From positions 31,844 through 95,843 of the forward strand of contig NZ_LNRF01000014.1 in NCBI RefSeq assembly GCF_001557875.1: a stretch of DNA of 64,000 nt, written 5' to 3'. Positions within the stretch are counted from its first letter, which is position 1. Every line of letters begins with the position of its first letter. Both the position numbers and the translations under genes were made by a program. The DNA comes from Vibrio splendidus (lineage in GTDB: Bacteria > Pseudomonadota > Gammaproteobacteria > Enterobacterales > Vibrionaceae). Of this stretch, positions 1 to 9,448 are shown in pieces. The notes beneath the pieces are model-generated. The model made no database searches, was not told where the DNA came from, and worked only from the letters and a program-made list of their open reading frames with translations.

Positions 1-272
1 TTCCAGCCACGCGCCGCTCGGCGAGTCTGAGCACTGACCTCTTCCATCTGTCTCAGTAACGCACGTGCCTCTTCAATGAACAATTCACCTGCAGGTGTCA
101 GCTCTACTTTTCTTGGTAAGCGTCTGAAAAGTAGAACATCCAGTTCTTGCTCAACCTGCCTAACACCATAGCTGATCGCCGATGGTACTTTGTGCAATTG
201 TTCTGCCGCCGCAGTAAAACTGCCTAAGCGAGCAACCGTATCGAGCATTTCTAAAGAGGATTTTGAGAACAT
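1..272 (-). CDS. punR: LysR-family regulator, PunR-like (partial, C-terminus outside window)
   Basis: The reverse strand from the ATG at 272 reads MFSKSSLEMLDTVARLGSFT and continues as a LysR winged helix-turn-helix: an A-A-E-Q-L recognition segment, then the RRLPRK/LTPAGE region. Only about 90 residues are present; the effector domain lies off the left edge. It is divergent from the MFS transporter at 436, the same arrangement as punR-punC (ydhB-ydhC) in Escherichia coli, where the LysR protein activates the purine nucleoside transporter gene. The family call is secure from the sequence. The name rests on the neighbour and on similarity of the N-terminus, so it is an inference. Confidence 0.75.
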   Translation of the reverse strand, partial: MFSKSSLEMLDTVARLGSFTAAAEQLHKVPSAISYGVRQVEQELDVLLFRRLPRKVELTPAGELFIEEARALLRQMEEVSAQTRRAARGW

Positions 273-435
273 AAGCCTTCAAATTTTTTGATTGATAACC
301 ACATATTTTAGCGTTTTATTTTATCAGGTCTGAAAAATAGAATGTCAGCATAAATAAACAGGGGCTTTCACCTCTGTATATCAAACAATTTTTTTGATGA
401 TAAAAACATCACTACCTTTAGCTTAATGGCATCTT
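273..435. promoter_or_regulatory. Divergent punR/punC intergenic region
   Basis: These 163 AT-rich bases separate two divergent genes, so they should hold both promoters and a LysR operator. I see runs such as TTGATTGATAA and TTTTGATGATAAAAA but no promoter or operator good enough to place. The plus-strand gene has no strong Shine-Dalgarno sequence before its ATG. Confidence 0.4.
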
Positions 436-1647
436 ATGAATATTTCTAAATTTCAATTGGTCTACCTTGCAGTTCTTTCAATGCTTGGCTTTATTGCGAC
501 CGATATGTACCTTCCTGCATTTAAGGCAATGGAAGTTGATTTCGCAACCGGCCCAGAGCAGATTGCTCTGTCTCTAACGGTATTCCTTGGCGGTATGGCA
601 ATGGGTCAGCTTCTTTGGGGTCTGGCGAGTGACAAGTATGGTCACCGCAATACGCTGGCGGTTGGTCTTGTTATCTTTACTGCAGCTTCATTCGGCTTAG
701 CATTCAGCACCGAGGTATGGCATCTACTGACCCTGCGATTCATTCAAGCGATCGGCGTATGTGCCCCAGCGGTAATCTGGCAAGCAATGGTTATCAAGCG
801 TTACTCGCAAAGCAGTAGCCAGCAAATTTTTGCAACCATCATGCCTTTGGTTGCGCTATCTCCAGCACTAGCACCTCAGCTAGGTGTGTTACTGGCGGAT
901 AGCTTTGGCTGGCACAGCATCTTCATCACATTAACCTTGATGGGTGCACTGCTAGTGGCGACAACAATGGCTCAACCAAAAGAAGCGCCTGAAGTAAAAC
1001 AGACATCGATTAAGACAGACATCAAGATGTTGCTTAAATCAAAGCCTTACATGGGTAATGTTTTAATGTTTGCATCTGCATCTGCAGCGTTCTTCGCTTA
1101 CCTAACGGGTATGCCAGAGATCATGGCTCAGCTAGGTTATGAAGCAAAAGATATCGGTTTGAGCTTTATCCCACAAACAATCGCGTTCATGGCGGGTGGT
1201 TACTTCGGTAAGCAAGCGGTGAAGAAATATGGCGATGGCGTTGTACTAAGAAACCTTATCGGTTTGTTCAGCGTAGCGGCGATGCTTATCTTCATCGCAT
1301 CACAATGGGAACTGACGTCAATCTGGCCTCTACTTGCGCCTTTCTGTTTGATTGCTGTAGCAAACGGTGCACTTTACCCAATCGTAGTAAACCGCGCCCT
1401 ATCAAGCGCTAAACAGAGCCCTGCGACAGCTGCTGGTCTACAAAACAGCCTGCAAATCAGCATCAGTGGCCTATCAAGTGCATTGGTCGCAGCAATGGCT
1501 AGCCAAGCACTAAGCGCGACAGGTATCGCGGTTGTAATCTGTTTGGGTGCATTGTGGGTTGGTTATATTGTTTCGAACAAAGAGCTTTCTGAACACTTCG
1601 CGACACCTGATAACTCTCGAGTGGTCGCTGACGAGAAACAAGACTAG
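436..1647 (+). CDS. punC: MFS transporter, Bcr/CflA-type, PunC (purine nucleoside transporter) homologue
   Basis: The 403-residue protein is an inner-membrane major facilitator with about 12 membrane segments. Its length equals that of E. coli YdhC/PunC and it shares that protein's hallmarks: GFIATDMYLPAF near residue 20, QLLWG near 60, RFIQAIGVCAPAVIWQA near 100-117, IMPLVALSPALAPQLG near 135-150 and the SFIPQTIAFMAGGY and ANGALYPIVV segments in the second half. PunC is reported to move purine nucleosides in E. coli. The divergent punR-like gene supports the assignment. Substrate is inferred; a general drug-efflux role (Bcr/CflA) is the main alternative. A terminator follows directly. Confidence 0.8.
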   Translation: MNISKFQLVYLAVLSMLGFIATDMYLPAFKAMEVDFATGPEQIALSLTVFLGGMAMGQLLWGLASDKYGHRNTLAVGLVIFTAASFGLAFSTEVWHLLTLRFIQAIGVCAPAVIWQAMVIKRYSQSSSQQIFATIMPLVALSPALAPQLGVLLADSFGWHSIFITLTLMGALLVATTMAQPKEAPEVKQTSIKTDIKMLLKSKPYMGNVLMFASASAAFFAYLTGMPEIMAQLGYEAKDIGLSFIPQTIAFMAGGYFGKQAVKKYGDGVVLRNLIGLFSVAAMLIFIASQWELTSIWPLLAPFCLIAVANGALYPIVVNRALSSAKQSPATAAGLQNSLQISISGLSSALVAAMASQALSATGIAVVICLGALWVGYIVSNKELSEHFATPDNSRVVADEKQD

Positions 1648-1670
1648 TTTCTAAGTTAACGAAAACAAAA

Positions 1671-1697
1671 AAGAGCGAGATTACTCGCTCTTTTTTT
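1671..1697. terminator. Bidirectional rho-independent terminator between punC and the GGDEF gene
   Basis: The stem AAGAGCGAG / CTCGCTCTT (1671-1679 with 1684-1692) has a 4-base ATTA loop and is followed by a T run to 1697. The A run before the stem makes it work for the convergent minus-strand gene as well. Confidence 0.9.
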
Positions 1698-1718
1698 ATA
1701 TCTAAATTTTACTTCTAC

Positions 1719-3395
1719 TTATTTAACAGCAACTTCACCATCGACTACTTCTAACGCAGGCGCTTTATGACGGCTGTATTCATCATAGTTAACCACTCGG
1801 CTGCGGCCCATATCTTTCGCCATGTACAAAGCATTATCGGCCATCTTAACCAGAGATTCGGTATCAGACGCTGGCTTAGGATAAGTCGCCACACCAATTG
1901 AAACACCCAACTGACCTAATGACAGACCTTTATGTTCAAGGTGCATTGAACGCACCGCATCACACAAGGTTTGACCAAACTCCGTCGCTTCTTGCATTGA
2001 ATAATGTGGAAGCAGTACCGCTAACTCCTCACCACCGAGTCGGCAAGCAATCTCGTCTTCGCTGACACTCTGTTTGAGTAGCGCACTGATCTCTTTCAAT
2101 ACGAAATCACCCGCATCATGACCAAAGTTATCATTGAAGCGTTTGAAATGATCCAAATCGAGCATCAATAGCGATAATGGCTGCTCGCTGGTGGCCGAAT
2201 TCATTGAGTGCTCTTCTAGTTTTTGTTCGAAGAAACGACGGTTGAATAAACCAGTCAGCGGATCGCTTAATGCTTGTGAGCGAAGCTTCTCTTGCAGGCT
2301 CAAGTTAGCCAATGCTAAGCCTAAGTGCTCTGAAACGCTGAACGCCAATTGCTCGGTAATGGGATCTATCTTGATGTCACCAACACCGAAGTAAAGGTGC
2401 ATGATGCCGATGGTGTTGCCGTGTGCCGTTAACGGAATACACAGGGTTTGATTGTTTTCCATCTCATGCATGTGACCACAGGTCAACGAGTGGAAATCAT
2501 CATTCGATTGATGTGCACGTCCTTTACGCAGTGACCAGCACTCTTCTGGAGCAAAGCTCGCGCTTCCCGGCCAAGTCTCCCCCCAATCGAGCTGAGTGAT
2601 CAACTGGTTACGCGATGCGCGCATCAAAGAAACACTGCCGTTCACGTTACCGAGAATTCGCGGCAAGATATCCGACACGATCTGTTGGGCTTCCACCATG
2701 TTGTTACACGCGGCAAGCATATTCGCGAGGCGGTGCATTAACTCGATTTCATGGGTTCGTTGGCGAATGCGCTCATCTTGCTTCTTCTGTTCTTCCTCCA
2801 CTCGATGAACAATTTGGCGGTTGCTCACGTAAGAGGTGCCGATCAAGAAGCTCAAACTCAGTAACACCATACCAACCAGAATTCCCATCAATTGGAAATT
2901 CATCTGTTTCAGTTGATGCATTGGCGAAGAGATCACGATAACGAAGTCTTGCCCGTTAATGCTCTCTTTCATTGAATAGTAGATTCGGTCGATGGAGGTC
3001 ACGGTACTAAAACGGACATCGCTGCCGGTACCTTGTTGAAGGGCTTGCTTGAATTCAGGGCGGTTACCGTGATTTTCAACTCTAGCTAGTGCATGGTCTG
3101 AAAGATCCGTATCACCAATCACGACGCCATCGGGACTGATCACTTGGATTCGGAGTCGAGTGTTGGCTTGCGTTAAGTCTCCGATGTAATCATCGACATC
3201 CATATCAGCTGTAAATAGCTGACTATCCTCACGAATTTCATAGATAACGTCTGACATCAAAGAGACAAGATGATCACGCTCATTCTCAACAACCAGCTTT
3301 TCCAACGTTACATAAAAGCCATAGAGACCTATTAACATTGAAAAAGACAAAATAATGATCGGCAATGTTTGCCATTTCTTTTCAACCAATATCAC
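1719..3395 (-). CDS. Membrane GGDEF diguanylate cyclase with periplasmic sensor and GAF-like domain
   Basis: This 558-residue protein has a membrane segment at about 11-31, a periplasmic sensor loop to about 165, a second membrane segment at about 168-188, a charged linker, a GAF-like region at about 225-365 and a C-terminal GGDEF domain beginning at DPLTGLFNRRFF (378-389). The active-site motif is GGEEL (454-458), so the usual final Phe is Leu. The position of the RxxD inhibitory site five residues upstream reads SEDE, so product inhibition at that site is probably lost. The start is GTG; no in-frame ATG precedes Met-20. Cyclic-di-GMP synthesis is likely but the motif change leaves some doubt. 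The sensed ligand is unknown. Confidence 0.85.
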   Translation of the reverse strand: MILVEKKWQTLPIIILSFSMLIGLYGFYVTLEKLVVENERDHLVSLMSDVIYEIREDSQLFTADMDVDDYIGDLTQANTRLRIQVISPDGVVIGDTDLSDHALARVENHGNRPEFKQALQQGTGSDVRFSTVTSIDRIYYSMKESINGQDFVIVISSPMHQLKQMNFQLMGILVGMVLLSLSFLIGTSYVSNRQIVHRVEEEQKKQDERIRQRTHEIELMHRLANMLAACNNMVEAQQIVSDILPRILGNVNGSVSLMRASRNQLITQLDWGETWPGSASFAPEECWSLRKGRAHQSNDDFHSLTCGHMHEMENNQTLCIPLTAHGNTIGIMHLYFGVGDIKIDPITEQLAFSVSEHLGLALANLSLQEKLRSQALSDPLTGLFNRRFFEQKLEEHSMNSATSEQPLSLLMLDLDHFKRFNDNFGHDAGDFVLKEISALLKQSVSEDEIACRLGGEELAVLLPHYSMQEATEFGQTLCDAVRSMHLEHKGLSLGQLGVSIGVATYPKPASDTESLVKMADNALYMAKDMGRSRVVNYDEYSRHKAPALEVVDGEVAVK

Positions 3396-3500
3396 CGTAC
3401 ATCAACCCATTTATACCGAACCACCGCCTGAATATTAACAATCTATTAAAAAAATACAATTGCCAAATTGATTATTTTGTTAGCAGTGAGTGACCGATAC

Positions 3501-3530
3501 AAAAAAGCCAGTAGCGATGCTACTGGCTTT
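3501..3530 (-). terminator. glmU terminator
   Basis: The stem AAAGCCAGTAGC / GCTACTGGCTTT (3504-3515 with 3519-3530) has a 3-base loop. Read on the minus strand it is followed by six T, immediately downstream of glmU. Confidence 0.9.
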
Positions 3531-3558
3531 CTTAACAATATCTTTTGAACGTTAGAGA

Positions 3559-4917
3559 TTATTTCTTAGTTGGACGTTTCCAATCAGCAATCTTACGTTC
3601 TTTCGCACGGCTGATAACCAGCTCATTTTCAGAAACATCGCGTGTTACTGTAGAGCCAGCACCAACAGTTGCACCATTACCAATCGTAACAGGCGCGATT
3701 AATTGACTATCTGAACCAACGAATACGTCGTCGCCGATGATGGTCTTAAACTTATTCGCACCATCGTAGTTACAAGTAATTGCACCCGCACCCACGTTTA
3801 CGCGCTGACCAATTTCAGCATCGCCTAGATACGTTAAGTGGTTCGCTTTAGAACCTTCGCCAAGGCGAGTGTTCTTCACTTCGACAAAGTTACCAACGTG
3901 CGAGTTATTACGCATGTCAGCACCAGGACGTAAACGAGTGAAAGGACCAACCGTACAGTCTTCACCAACTGTTGCACCTTCAATCACGCTGTATGGGCGA
4001 ACAATGGTGTTGTCATCGATCTCACAGTCTTTCAATACACAACCAGTGCCGATAATCACGTTGTCGCCAATGCTGACGCTGCCTTCGATGATAACGTTAG
4101 TGTCAATCTCAACGTCCATACCGCACTGCAGTTCACCACGTAGATCAAAGCGGCTTGGGTCGCGTAGCATTACGCCTTGCTTCAATAACTTGTCTGCTTG
4201 CTCAGCTTGGTAAGCGCGCTCTAGACGAGCCAGTTGAGAGCGGTCGTTTACGCCTTCCACTTCAATTGGGCTTACTGGGTGTACCGCTTCAACTGCACGA
4301 CCTTCGTCGTGAGCCGCTGCGATAACGTCAGTCAGGTAATATTCACCCTGTGCGTTGTCGTTACTTAGGCCAGACAACCAGCGCTTGAGATCGCCACCAG
4401 TCGCCACCATAACGCCAGTGTTGATCTCTTTGATAAGCTTCTGCTCATCCGTTGCATCTTTCTGTTCAACGATAGCCACAACAGGGCCATTACGACGAAT
4501 AATACGTCCGTAACCCATTGGGTTGTCTAACACGACAGTAAGTAGCGCGATGCCACCGTTTGGTTGAGCGTCTAATAGGTTTTCAATGGTTTCAGGTGAG
4601 ATCAGTGGAACATCACCGTAGAGCACCAATACTTTTTCATCATCAGCGAAATGTGCAGATGCTTGATCCACAGCGTGGCCTGTGCCGAGCTGTTCAGCTT
4701 GCAGTGCCCAGTTTACAGATTCTTCAGCTAAGGTAGCCTTCATCTGATCACCACCGTGGCCGTAAACCAGGTTGATGTTTTGAGCGCCTAGACCATTACA
4801 TGTATCGATAACATGCTTCACCATTGGCTTACCCGCAAGTGTGTGCAGAACCTTTGGTGTGTTTGAATACATGCGAGTGCCTTTGCCCGCCGCGAGAATT
4901 ACCGCGCTAAACTTCAT
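3559..4917 (-). CDS. glmU: Bifunctional UDP-N-acetylglucosamine pyrophosphorylase / glucosamine-1-phosphate acetyltransferase
   Basis: GlmU acetylates glucosamine-1-phosphate and then uridylylates it to UDP-GlcNAc, the precursor of peptidoglycan and lipopolysaccharide, in the cytoplasm. The N-terminal domain shows the nucleotide-binding LAAGKGTRM (8-16), QLGTGHA and the metal-binding Asp of YGDVPL (Asp-102). The C-terminal half is a left-handed beta helix of hexapeptide repeats with GPFTRLRPGADM and NVGAGAITCNYDG. I start at the ATG at 4917, giving 452 residues (E. coli 456) and a GGATAGG ribosome site; the 24 extra residues of the longer frame do not fit the family. It follows the atp operon, as in many gammaproteobacteria. 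Confidence 0.97.
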   Translation of the reverse strand: MKFSAVILAAGKGTRMYSNTPKVLHTLAGKPMVKHVIDTCNGLGAQNINLVYGHGGDQMKATLAEESVNWALQAEQLGTGHAVDQASAHFADDEKVLVLYGDVPLISPETIENLLDAQPNGGIALLTVVLDNPMGYGRIIRRNGPVVAIVEQKDATDEQKLIKEINTGVMVATGGDLKRWLSGLSNDNAQGEYYLTDVIAAAHDEGRAVEAVHPVSPIEVEGVNDRSQLARLERAYQAEQADKLLKQGVMLRDPSRFDLRGELQCGMDVEIDTNVIIEGSVSIGDNVIIGTGCVLKDCEIDDNTIVRPYSVIEGATVGEDCTVGPFTRLRPGADMRNNSHVGNFVEVKNTRLGEGSKANHLTYLGDAEIGQRVNVGAGAITCNYDGANKFKTIIGDDVFVGSDSQLIAPVTIGNGATVGAGSTVTRDVSENELVISRAKERKIADWKRPTKK

Positions 4918-5045
4918 TGTAAACCTATCCAACGTTATTTTTATTAAGCCGATATTGTAACCGTTTTTGGGCAAAAAATTAAATCGCAATAACCATTTAA
5001 CCAGTAGTGATACGTAAAAGAAGCATTTTTGAGAATCTAAAAATA

Positions 5046-5072
5046 CAAAAAGGCGACCCTTAGGTCGCCTTT
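5046..5072 (-). terminator. atp operon terminator
   Basis: The stem AAAGGCGACC / GGTCGCCTTT (5049-5058 with 5063-5072) has loop CTTA and a T run on the minus strand after atpC. The same 10-bp stem recurs after yidC with another loop. Confidence 0.9.
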
Positions 5073-5099
5073 ATCTCAGAGTCTATAATCTTAAAAAGA

Positions 5100-5522
5100 T
5101 TAACGACGCTGTTTTGTCAGTTCGATAACTCGTAACTGAGCAATGGCTTTAGCCAGTTCACCGGCCGCTTGTGCGAAGTCTATGTCGCCATGCTGATTTT
5201 GGATATTCTCCACAGCCTTGCGTTTAGCTTCTTCCGCCTTTGCTGCGTCTAGCTCTTCACCACGGATAGCTGTATCAGCCAGTACAGTCGCTGTACCAGG
5301 CTGAACTTCTACCATACCACCAGAAACATAAATGATTTCTTCGTGGCCGTGCTGCTTAACAATACGCACCATACCAGGCTTGATAGCGGTCAGCAGTGGA
5401 GTATGACCATGGAAAATACCAAGCTCACCCTCACTACCGGTCACCTGAAACGTCTCTACAAGGCCTGAGAAAATTTGTTTCTCTGCACTTACAACGTCTA
5501 GGTGAAAGGTTATTGCTGCCAT
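5100..5522 (-). CDS. atpC: F1Fo ATP synthase epsilon subunit
   Basis: The epsilon subunit (140 residues) belongs to the central stalk of F1 and regulates ATP hydrolysis through its C-terminal helices. The N-terminal beta sandwich is recognisable from FHLDVVSAEKQIFSG and GSEGELGIFHGHTPLLTAIKPG, and the C-terminal helical hairpin is Ala/Lys/Glu-rich and ends near residue 140. It is the last gene of the nine-gene atp operon, 18 bases after atpD, with the terminator directly downstream. Length and position match the family. Confidence 0.97.
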   Translation of the reverse strand: MAAITFHLDVVSAEKQIFSGLVETFQVTGSEGELGIFHGHTPLLTAIKPGMVRIVKQHGHEEIIYVSGGMVEVQPGTATVLADTAIRGEELDAAKAEEAKRKAVENIQNQHGDIDFAQAAGELAKAIAQLRVIELTKQRR

Positions 5523-5540
5523 ATCGCCTCCTAGTTAGCC

Positions 5541-6944
5541 TTATAGCTTCTTAGCATTCTCGATAGCTTCGTCAATTGCACCACAGTACATGAACGCTTG
5601 CTCTGGAATGTCATCGTATTCACCAGATAGAAGACCTTGGAAGCCACGTAGAGTCTCTTTAAGAGGTACGTAAACGCCTGGGTCACCTGTAAATACTTCC
5701 GCTACGTGGTAAGGCTGAGTTAGGAACTTCTCAATCTTACGAGCACGAGATACAACTTGCTTATCTTCTTCAGATAGCTCGTCCATACCTAGGATAGCAA
5801 TGATATCTTTCAGCTCTTTATAGCGCTGAAGAGTAGACTGAACGCCACGAGCGATGTCGTAGTGCTCTTGTCCAACTACCAATGGATCCAGTTGACGTGA
5901 AGTAGAATCTAGCGGGTCGATCGCTGGGTATAGACCCATAGATGCGATGTTACGGTTAAGTACAACCGTTGCATCCAAGTGAGCGAACGTTGTTGCTGGA
6001 GACGGGTCAGTCAAGTCATCCGCTGGTACGTATACCGCCTGTACAGACGTGATAGAACCAGATTTAGTTGACGTGATACGCTCTTGTAGAACACCCATTT
6101 CTTCAGCTAGTGTAGGTTGGTAACCTACCGCAGAAGGCATACGACCTAGAAGTGCTGATACTTCAGTACCTGCTAGTGTGTAACGGTAGATGTTATCAAC
6201 GAACAATAGAACGTCACGACCTTCGTCACGGAAGCGCTCTGCCATTGTTAGACCAGTCAGTGCAACACGTAGACGGTTACCTGGTGGCTCGTTCATCTGA
6301 CCGTAAACCATCGCTACTTTTGATTCTTCAGGTTTTTCGATGTTTACAACACCTGCTTCCTGCATCTCAAAGTAGAAATCGTTACCTTCACGAGTACGCT
6401 CACCTACACCTGCAAATACAGATAGGCCTGAGTGTTGAAGTGCGATGTTGTTGATAAGTTCCATCATGTTAACGGTCTTACCTACACCAGCACCACCGAA
6501 TAGACCGATTTTACCACCCTTAGCGAATGGACAAATCAAGTCGATTACTTTAACACCAGTTTCTAGAAGAGCTGTCTCGTTAGACTGCTCTTCGTAGCTT
6601 GGAGCTTCACGGTGAATGGCGTAATGCTCTTCAGCACCAATCTCGCCACACTCATCAATCGCGTCACCTAGGACGTTCATGATACGACCCAATGTCTTAG
6701 TACCTACTGGTACTGAGATTGGAGCGCCAGTATTTTCAACTGTCAAACCACGACGTAAACCATCAGAGCTACCCATTACGATTGCGCGAACTACGCCACC
6801 GCCAAGTTGTTGCTGAACTTCAAGAACTAGACGTTCTTGTACTTCATTAACATTCAGAGCGTCGTATACACGAGGTACTTCACCCTGTGGGAACTCTACG
6901 TCGACTACCGCACCGATGATCTGTACGATCTTACCTGTAGCCAT
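5541..6944 (-). CDS. atpD: F1Fo ATP synthase beta subunit
   Basis: The beta subunit (467 residues) carries the catalytic nucleotide site of F1. The P loop GGAGVGKT is followed by NMMELINN; the catalytic Glu lies in GERTREGND and the Walker B Asp in LLFVDNIYR. One change is visible here: the family usually has DNIFRFTLAG-type sequence, and this copy reads DNIYRYTLAG, a common variant. The gene lies between atpG and atpC in the canonical order. Confidence 0.98.
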   Translation of the reverse strand: MATGKIVQIIGAVVDVEFPQGEVPRVYDALNVNEVQERLVLEVQQQLGGGVVRAIVMGSSDGLRRGLTVENTGAPISVPVGTKTLGRIMNVLGDAIDECGEIGAEEHYAIHREAPSYEEQSNETALLETGVKVIDLICPFAKGGKIGLFGGAGVGKTVNMMELINNIALQHSGLSVFAGVGERTREGNDFYFEMQEAGVVNIEKPEESKVAMVYGQMNEPPGNRLRVALTGLTMAERFRDEGRDVLLFVDNIYRYTLAGTEVSALLGRMPSAVGYQPTLAEEMGVLQERITSTKSGSITSVQAVYVPADDLTDPSPATTFAHLDATVVLNRNIASMGLYPAIDPLDSTSRQLDPLVVGQEHYDIARGVQSTLQRYKELKDIIAILGMDELSEEDKQVVSRARKIEKFLTQPYHVAEVFTGDPGVYVPLKETLRGFQGLLSGEYDDIPEQAFMYCGAIDEAIENAKKL

Positions 6945-6978
6945 CGTTAATCCTCTAACTATTTAGTTTTACCTAAGC

Positions 6979-7845
6979 TTAAACCGCAGCTGCGCCTGAA
7001 ACGATCTCAGAAAGTTCTTGTGTAATCGCCGCTTGACGCGCTTTGTTATACACAAGTTCTAAGTCATCAATAATGTCACCAGCGTTATCTGTTGCTGATT
7101 TCATTGCAATCATTCGAGCCGCTTGCTCACAAGCAAGGTTCTCAACCACACCTTGGTACACTTGAGATTCGACATAGCGAACCAATAGTGCATCTAGTAG
7201 TGGTTTTGGCTCGGGCTCATAAATGTAGTCCCAAGAATGACTGCGTTTCATTTCTTCGCTGTCTGATTTAGGCAAAGGAAGTAATTGATCGATCGTTGGT
7301 TCTTGAACCATAGTGTTTTCAAACTTGTTGAACACTACGAACAGGCGATCTAATTCGCCTTCATCATATTTCTTCAGCATAACGCTTACAGAGCCAATCA
7401 AGTCTTCAAGGCTTGGACGATCGCCCAGACCAGAAACTTGAGCTGCTACTTTCGCGCCGCTGTTGTTGAAAAATGCTGTCGCTTTTGAACCTACAATTGC
7501 AAGTTCAACGTCAGCACCTTTCTCAGACCAATCTTTCATGTCGTTCATGGCTTTTTTGAACAAGTTAATGTTCAAACCACCACAAAGACCACGGTCTGTA
7601 GAAACGATGATGTAACCAACACGTTTGGCTTCACGTTCCTCAAGATAAGGATGCTTATACTCGAGGCTACCATTAGCCAAATGACCGATCACTTTACGCA
7701 TTGTTTCTGCATATGGACGAGTAGCTTCCATTGCGTCTTGAGAACGACGCATTTTTGAAGCTGCTACCATTTCCATTGCTTTCGTAATCTTCTGTGTGCT
7801 TTTAACACTACCGATTTTATTACGTATCTCTTTTGCGCCGGCCAT
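6979..7845 (-). CDS. atpG: F1Fo ATP synthase gamma subunit
   Basis: The gamma subunit (288 residues) is the rotating shaft of F1. The N-terminal signature MAGAKEIRNKIGSVKSTQKI and the C-terminal helix ending in ITQELSEIVSGAAAV form the coiled coil that enters the alpha3beta3 ring. The middle contains STDRGLCGGLN, typical of the globular Rossmann-like part. The length equals that of the E. coli protein within one residue. It lies 48 bases after atpA and 34 before atpD. Confidence 0.97.
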   Translation of the reverse strand: MAGAKEIRNKIGSVKSTQKITKAMEMVAASKMRRSQDAMEATRPYAETMRKVIGHLANGSLEYKHPYLEEREAKRVGYIIVSTDRGLCGGLNINLFKKAMNDMKDWSEKGADVELAIVGSKATAFFNNSGAKVAAQVSGLGDRPSLEDLIGSVSVMLKKYDEGELDRLFVVFNKFENTMVQEPTIDQLLPLPKSDSEEMKRSHSWDYIYEPEPKPLLDALLVRYVESQVYQGVVENLACEQAARMIAMKSATDNAGDIIDDLELVYNKARQAAITQELSEIVSGAAAV

Positions 7846-7893
7846 CGTTACTCTCCGTTAATGGTATGAGGTGGCCCTAAGACCACCTACCAA

Positions 7894-9435
7894 TTACCAG
7901 GTCTGGGTTGCCTTGAAATCGTCAACAAGCTTCTTCAGCTCAGCTTCGATTTCTTTATTGAAAGCACCCGTTGTGTCGATCTGTGTTGCTAGATCGGCAT
8001 ATTGACCACGAGCAAACGACAGTAAAGCAGCTTCAAAGTCTAGAACTTTAGAAAGTTCAACGTCTTGAAGGTATCCACGCTCTGCAGCGAAGATTACTAG
8101 AGCTTGGTCAAATACAGACATAGGAGCGTATTGCTTCTGCTTCATCAGTTCTGTAACTTTTTGACCGTGGTCTAGCTGCTTCTTAGTCGCTTCATCAAGA
8201 TCCGAAGAGAACTGAGCAAATGCTGCAAGTTCACGGTATTGAGCTAGAGCAGTACGGATACCGCCAGATAGCTTCTTGATGATTTTAGTCTGCGCCGAAC
8301 CACCTACACGAGAAACTGAGATACCTGGGTCAACAGCTGGACGTACGCCCGCGTTGAATAGCTCAGTTTGTAGGAAGATCTGACCATCAGTAATCGAGAT
8401 TACGTTCGTTGGTACGAATGCAGATACGTCACCAGCTTGCGTTTCGATGATAGGTAGAGCAGTTAAAGAACCAGTCTTGCCTGTCACTTCACCGTTAGTG
8501 AATTTTTCTACGTATGCTTCGCTTACACGAGCAGCACGCTCTAGTAGACGAGAGTGAAGGTAGAAAACATCACCTGGGAACGCTTCACGACCAGGTGGAC
8601 GCTTAAGTAGTAGTGAGATTTGACGGTAAGCTACAGCTTGCTTAGATAGATCATCATAAACAATCAGTGCATCTTCACCGCGATCACGGAAGTATTCGCC
8701 CATCGCACAACCAGCATACGGTGCAAGGTATTGCAGCGCTGCAGATTCAGAAGCAGATGCAACAACAACAACAGTGTTTGCTAGTGCGCCGTGCTCTTCT
8801 AGTTTGCGAACTACGTTAGCAATAGTCGACGCTTTTTGGCCGATAGCTACGTAGATAGAGAAAATACCAGAATCTTTTTGGTTAATAATCGCATCGATCG
8901 CCATTGCTGTTTTACCAGTCTGACGGTCACCGATTACTAGTTCACGTTGACCACGACCGATAGGGATCATTGAGTCAACAGACTTGTAACCAGTTTGAAC
9001 AGGTTGATCTACCGATTTACGGTCGATTACACCTGGTGCGATAATTTCTACAGGCGAAGTCAATTTAGCTTCGATTGGACCTTTACCATCAATTGGCTCA
9101 CCTAGCGTGTTTACAACACGACCAAGCATTTCAGGACCTACTGGTACTTCTAGAATACGACCAGTACCTGTAACTTTCATGCCTTCCTGTAGGTCAGCAT
9201 ACGGGCCCATTACAACAGCACCAACCGAATCACGGTTCAAGTTTAGTGCTAGAGCGTAACGGCCACCCGGTAGTTCGATCATTTCACCTTGCATCACGTC
9301 CGCTAGGCCGTGGATGCTAAGGATGCCATCGCTTACAGAAACGATAGTACCTTCATTGCGAGCTTCACTAACAACGTCGAAAGATTCAATACGTTGTTTA
9401 ATTAGATCGCTAATTTCAGTGGAATTAAGTTGCAT
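7894..9435 (-). CDS. atpA: F1Fo ATP synthase alpha subunit
   Basis: The alpha subunit binds nucleotide at the non-catalytic sites of F1. The P loop GDRQTGKT, the DALIVYDDLSKQA segment and the arginine-finger motif PGISVSRVGGSAQ are all present. I start at the ATG at 9435, which gives MQLNSTEISDLIKQRI and 513 residues, the usual length, and has a GGAG ribosome site. A frame open further upstream (to 9465) would overlap atpH and adds ten unrelated residues. Confidence 0.97.
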   Translation of the reverse strand: MQLNSTEISDLIKQRIESFDVVSEARNEGTIVSVSDGILSIHGLADVMQGEMIELPGGRYALALNLNRDSVGAVVMGPYADLQEGMKVTGTGRILEVPVGPEMLGRVVNTLGEPIDGKGPIEAKLTSPVEIIAPGVIDRKSVDQPVQTGYKSVDSMIPIGRGQRELVIGDRQTGKTAMAIDAIINQKDSGIFSIYVAIGQKASTIANVVRKLEEHGALANTVVVVASASESAALQYLAPYAGCAMGEYFRDRGEDALIVYDDLSKQAVAYRQISLLLKRPPGREAFPGDVFYLHSRLLERAARVSEAYVEKFTNGEVTGKTGSLTALPIIETQAGDVSAFVPTNVISITDGQIFLQTELFNAGVRPAVDPGISVSRVGGSAQTKIIKKLSGGIRTALAQYRELAAFAQFSSDLDEATKKQLDHGQKVTELMKQKQYAPMSVFDQALVIFAAERGYLQDVELSKVLDFEAALLSFARGQYADLATQIDTTGAFNKEIEAELKKLVDDFKATQTW

Positions 9436-9448
9436 GCTCCAATCCCCA

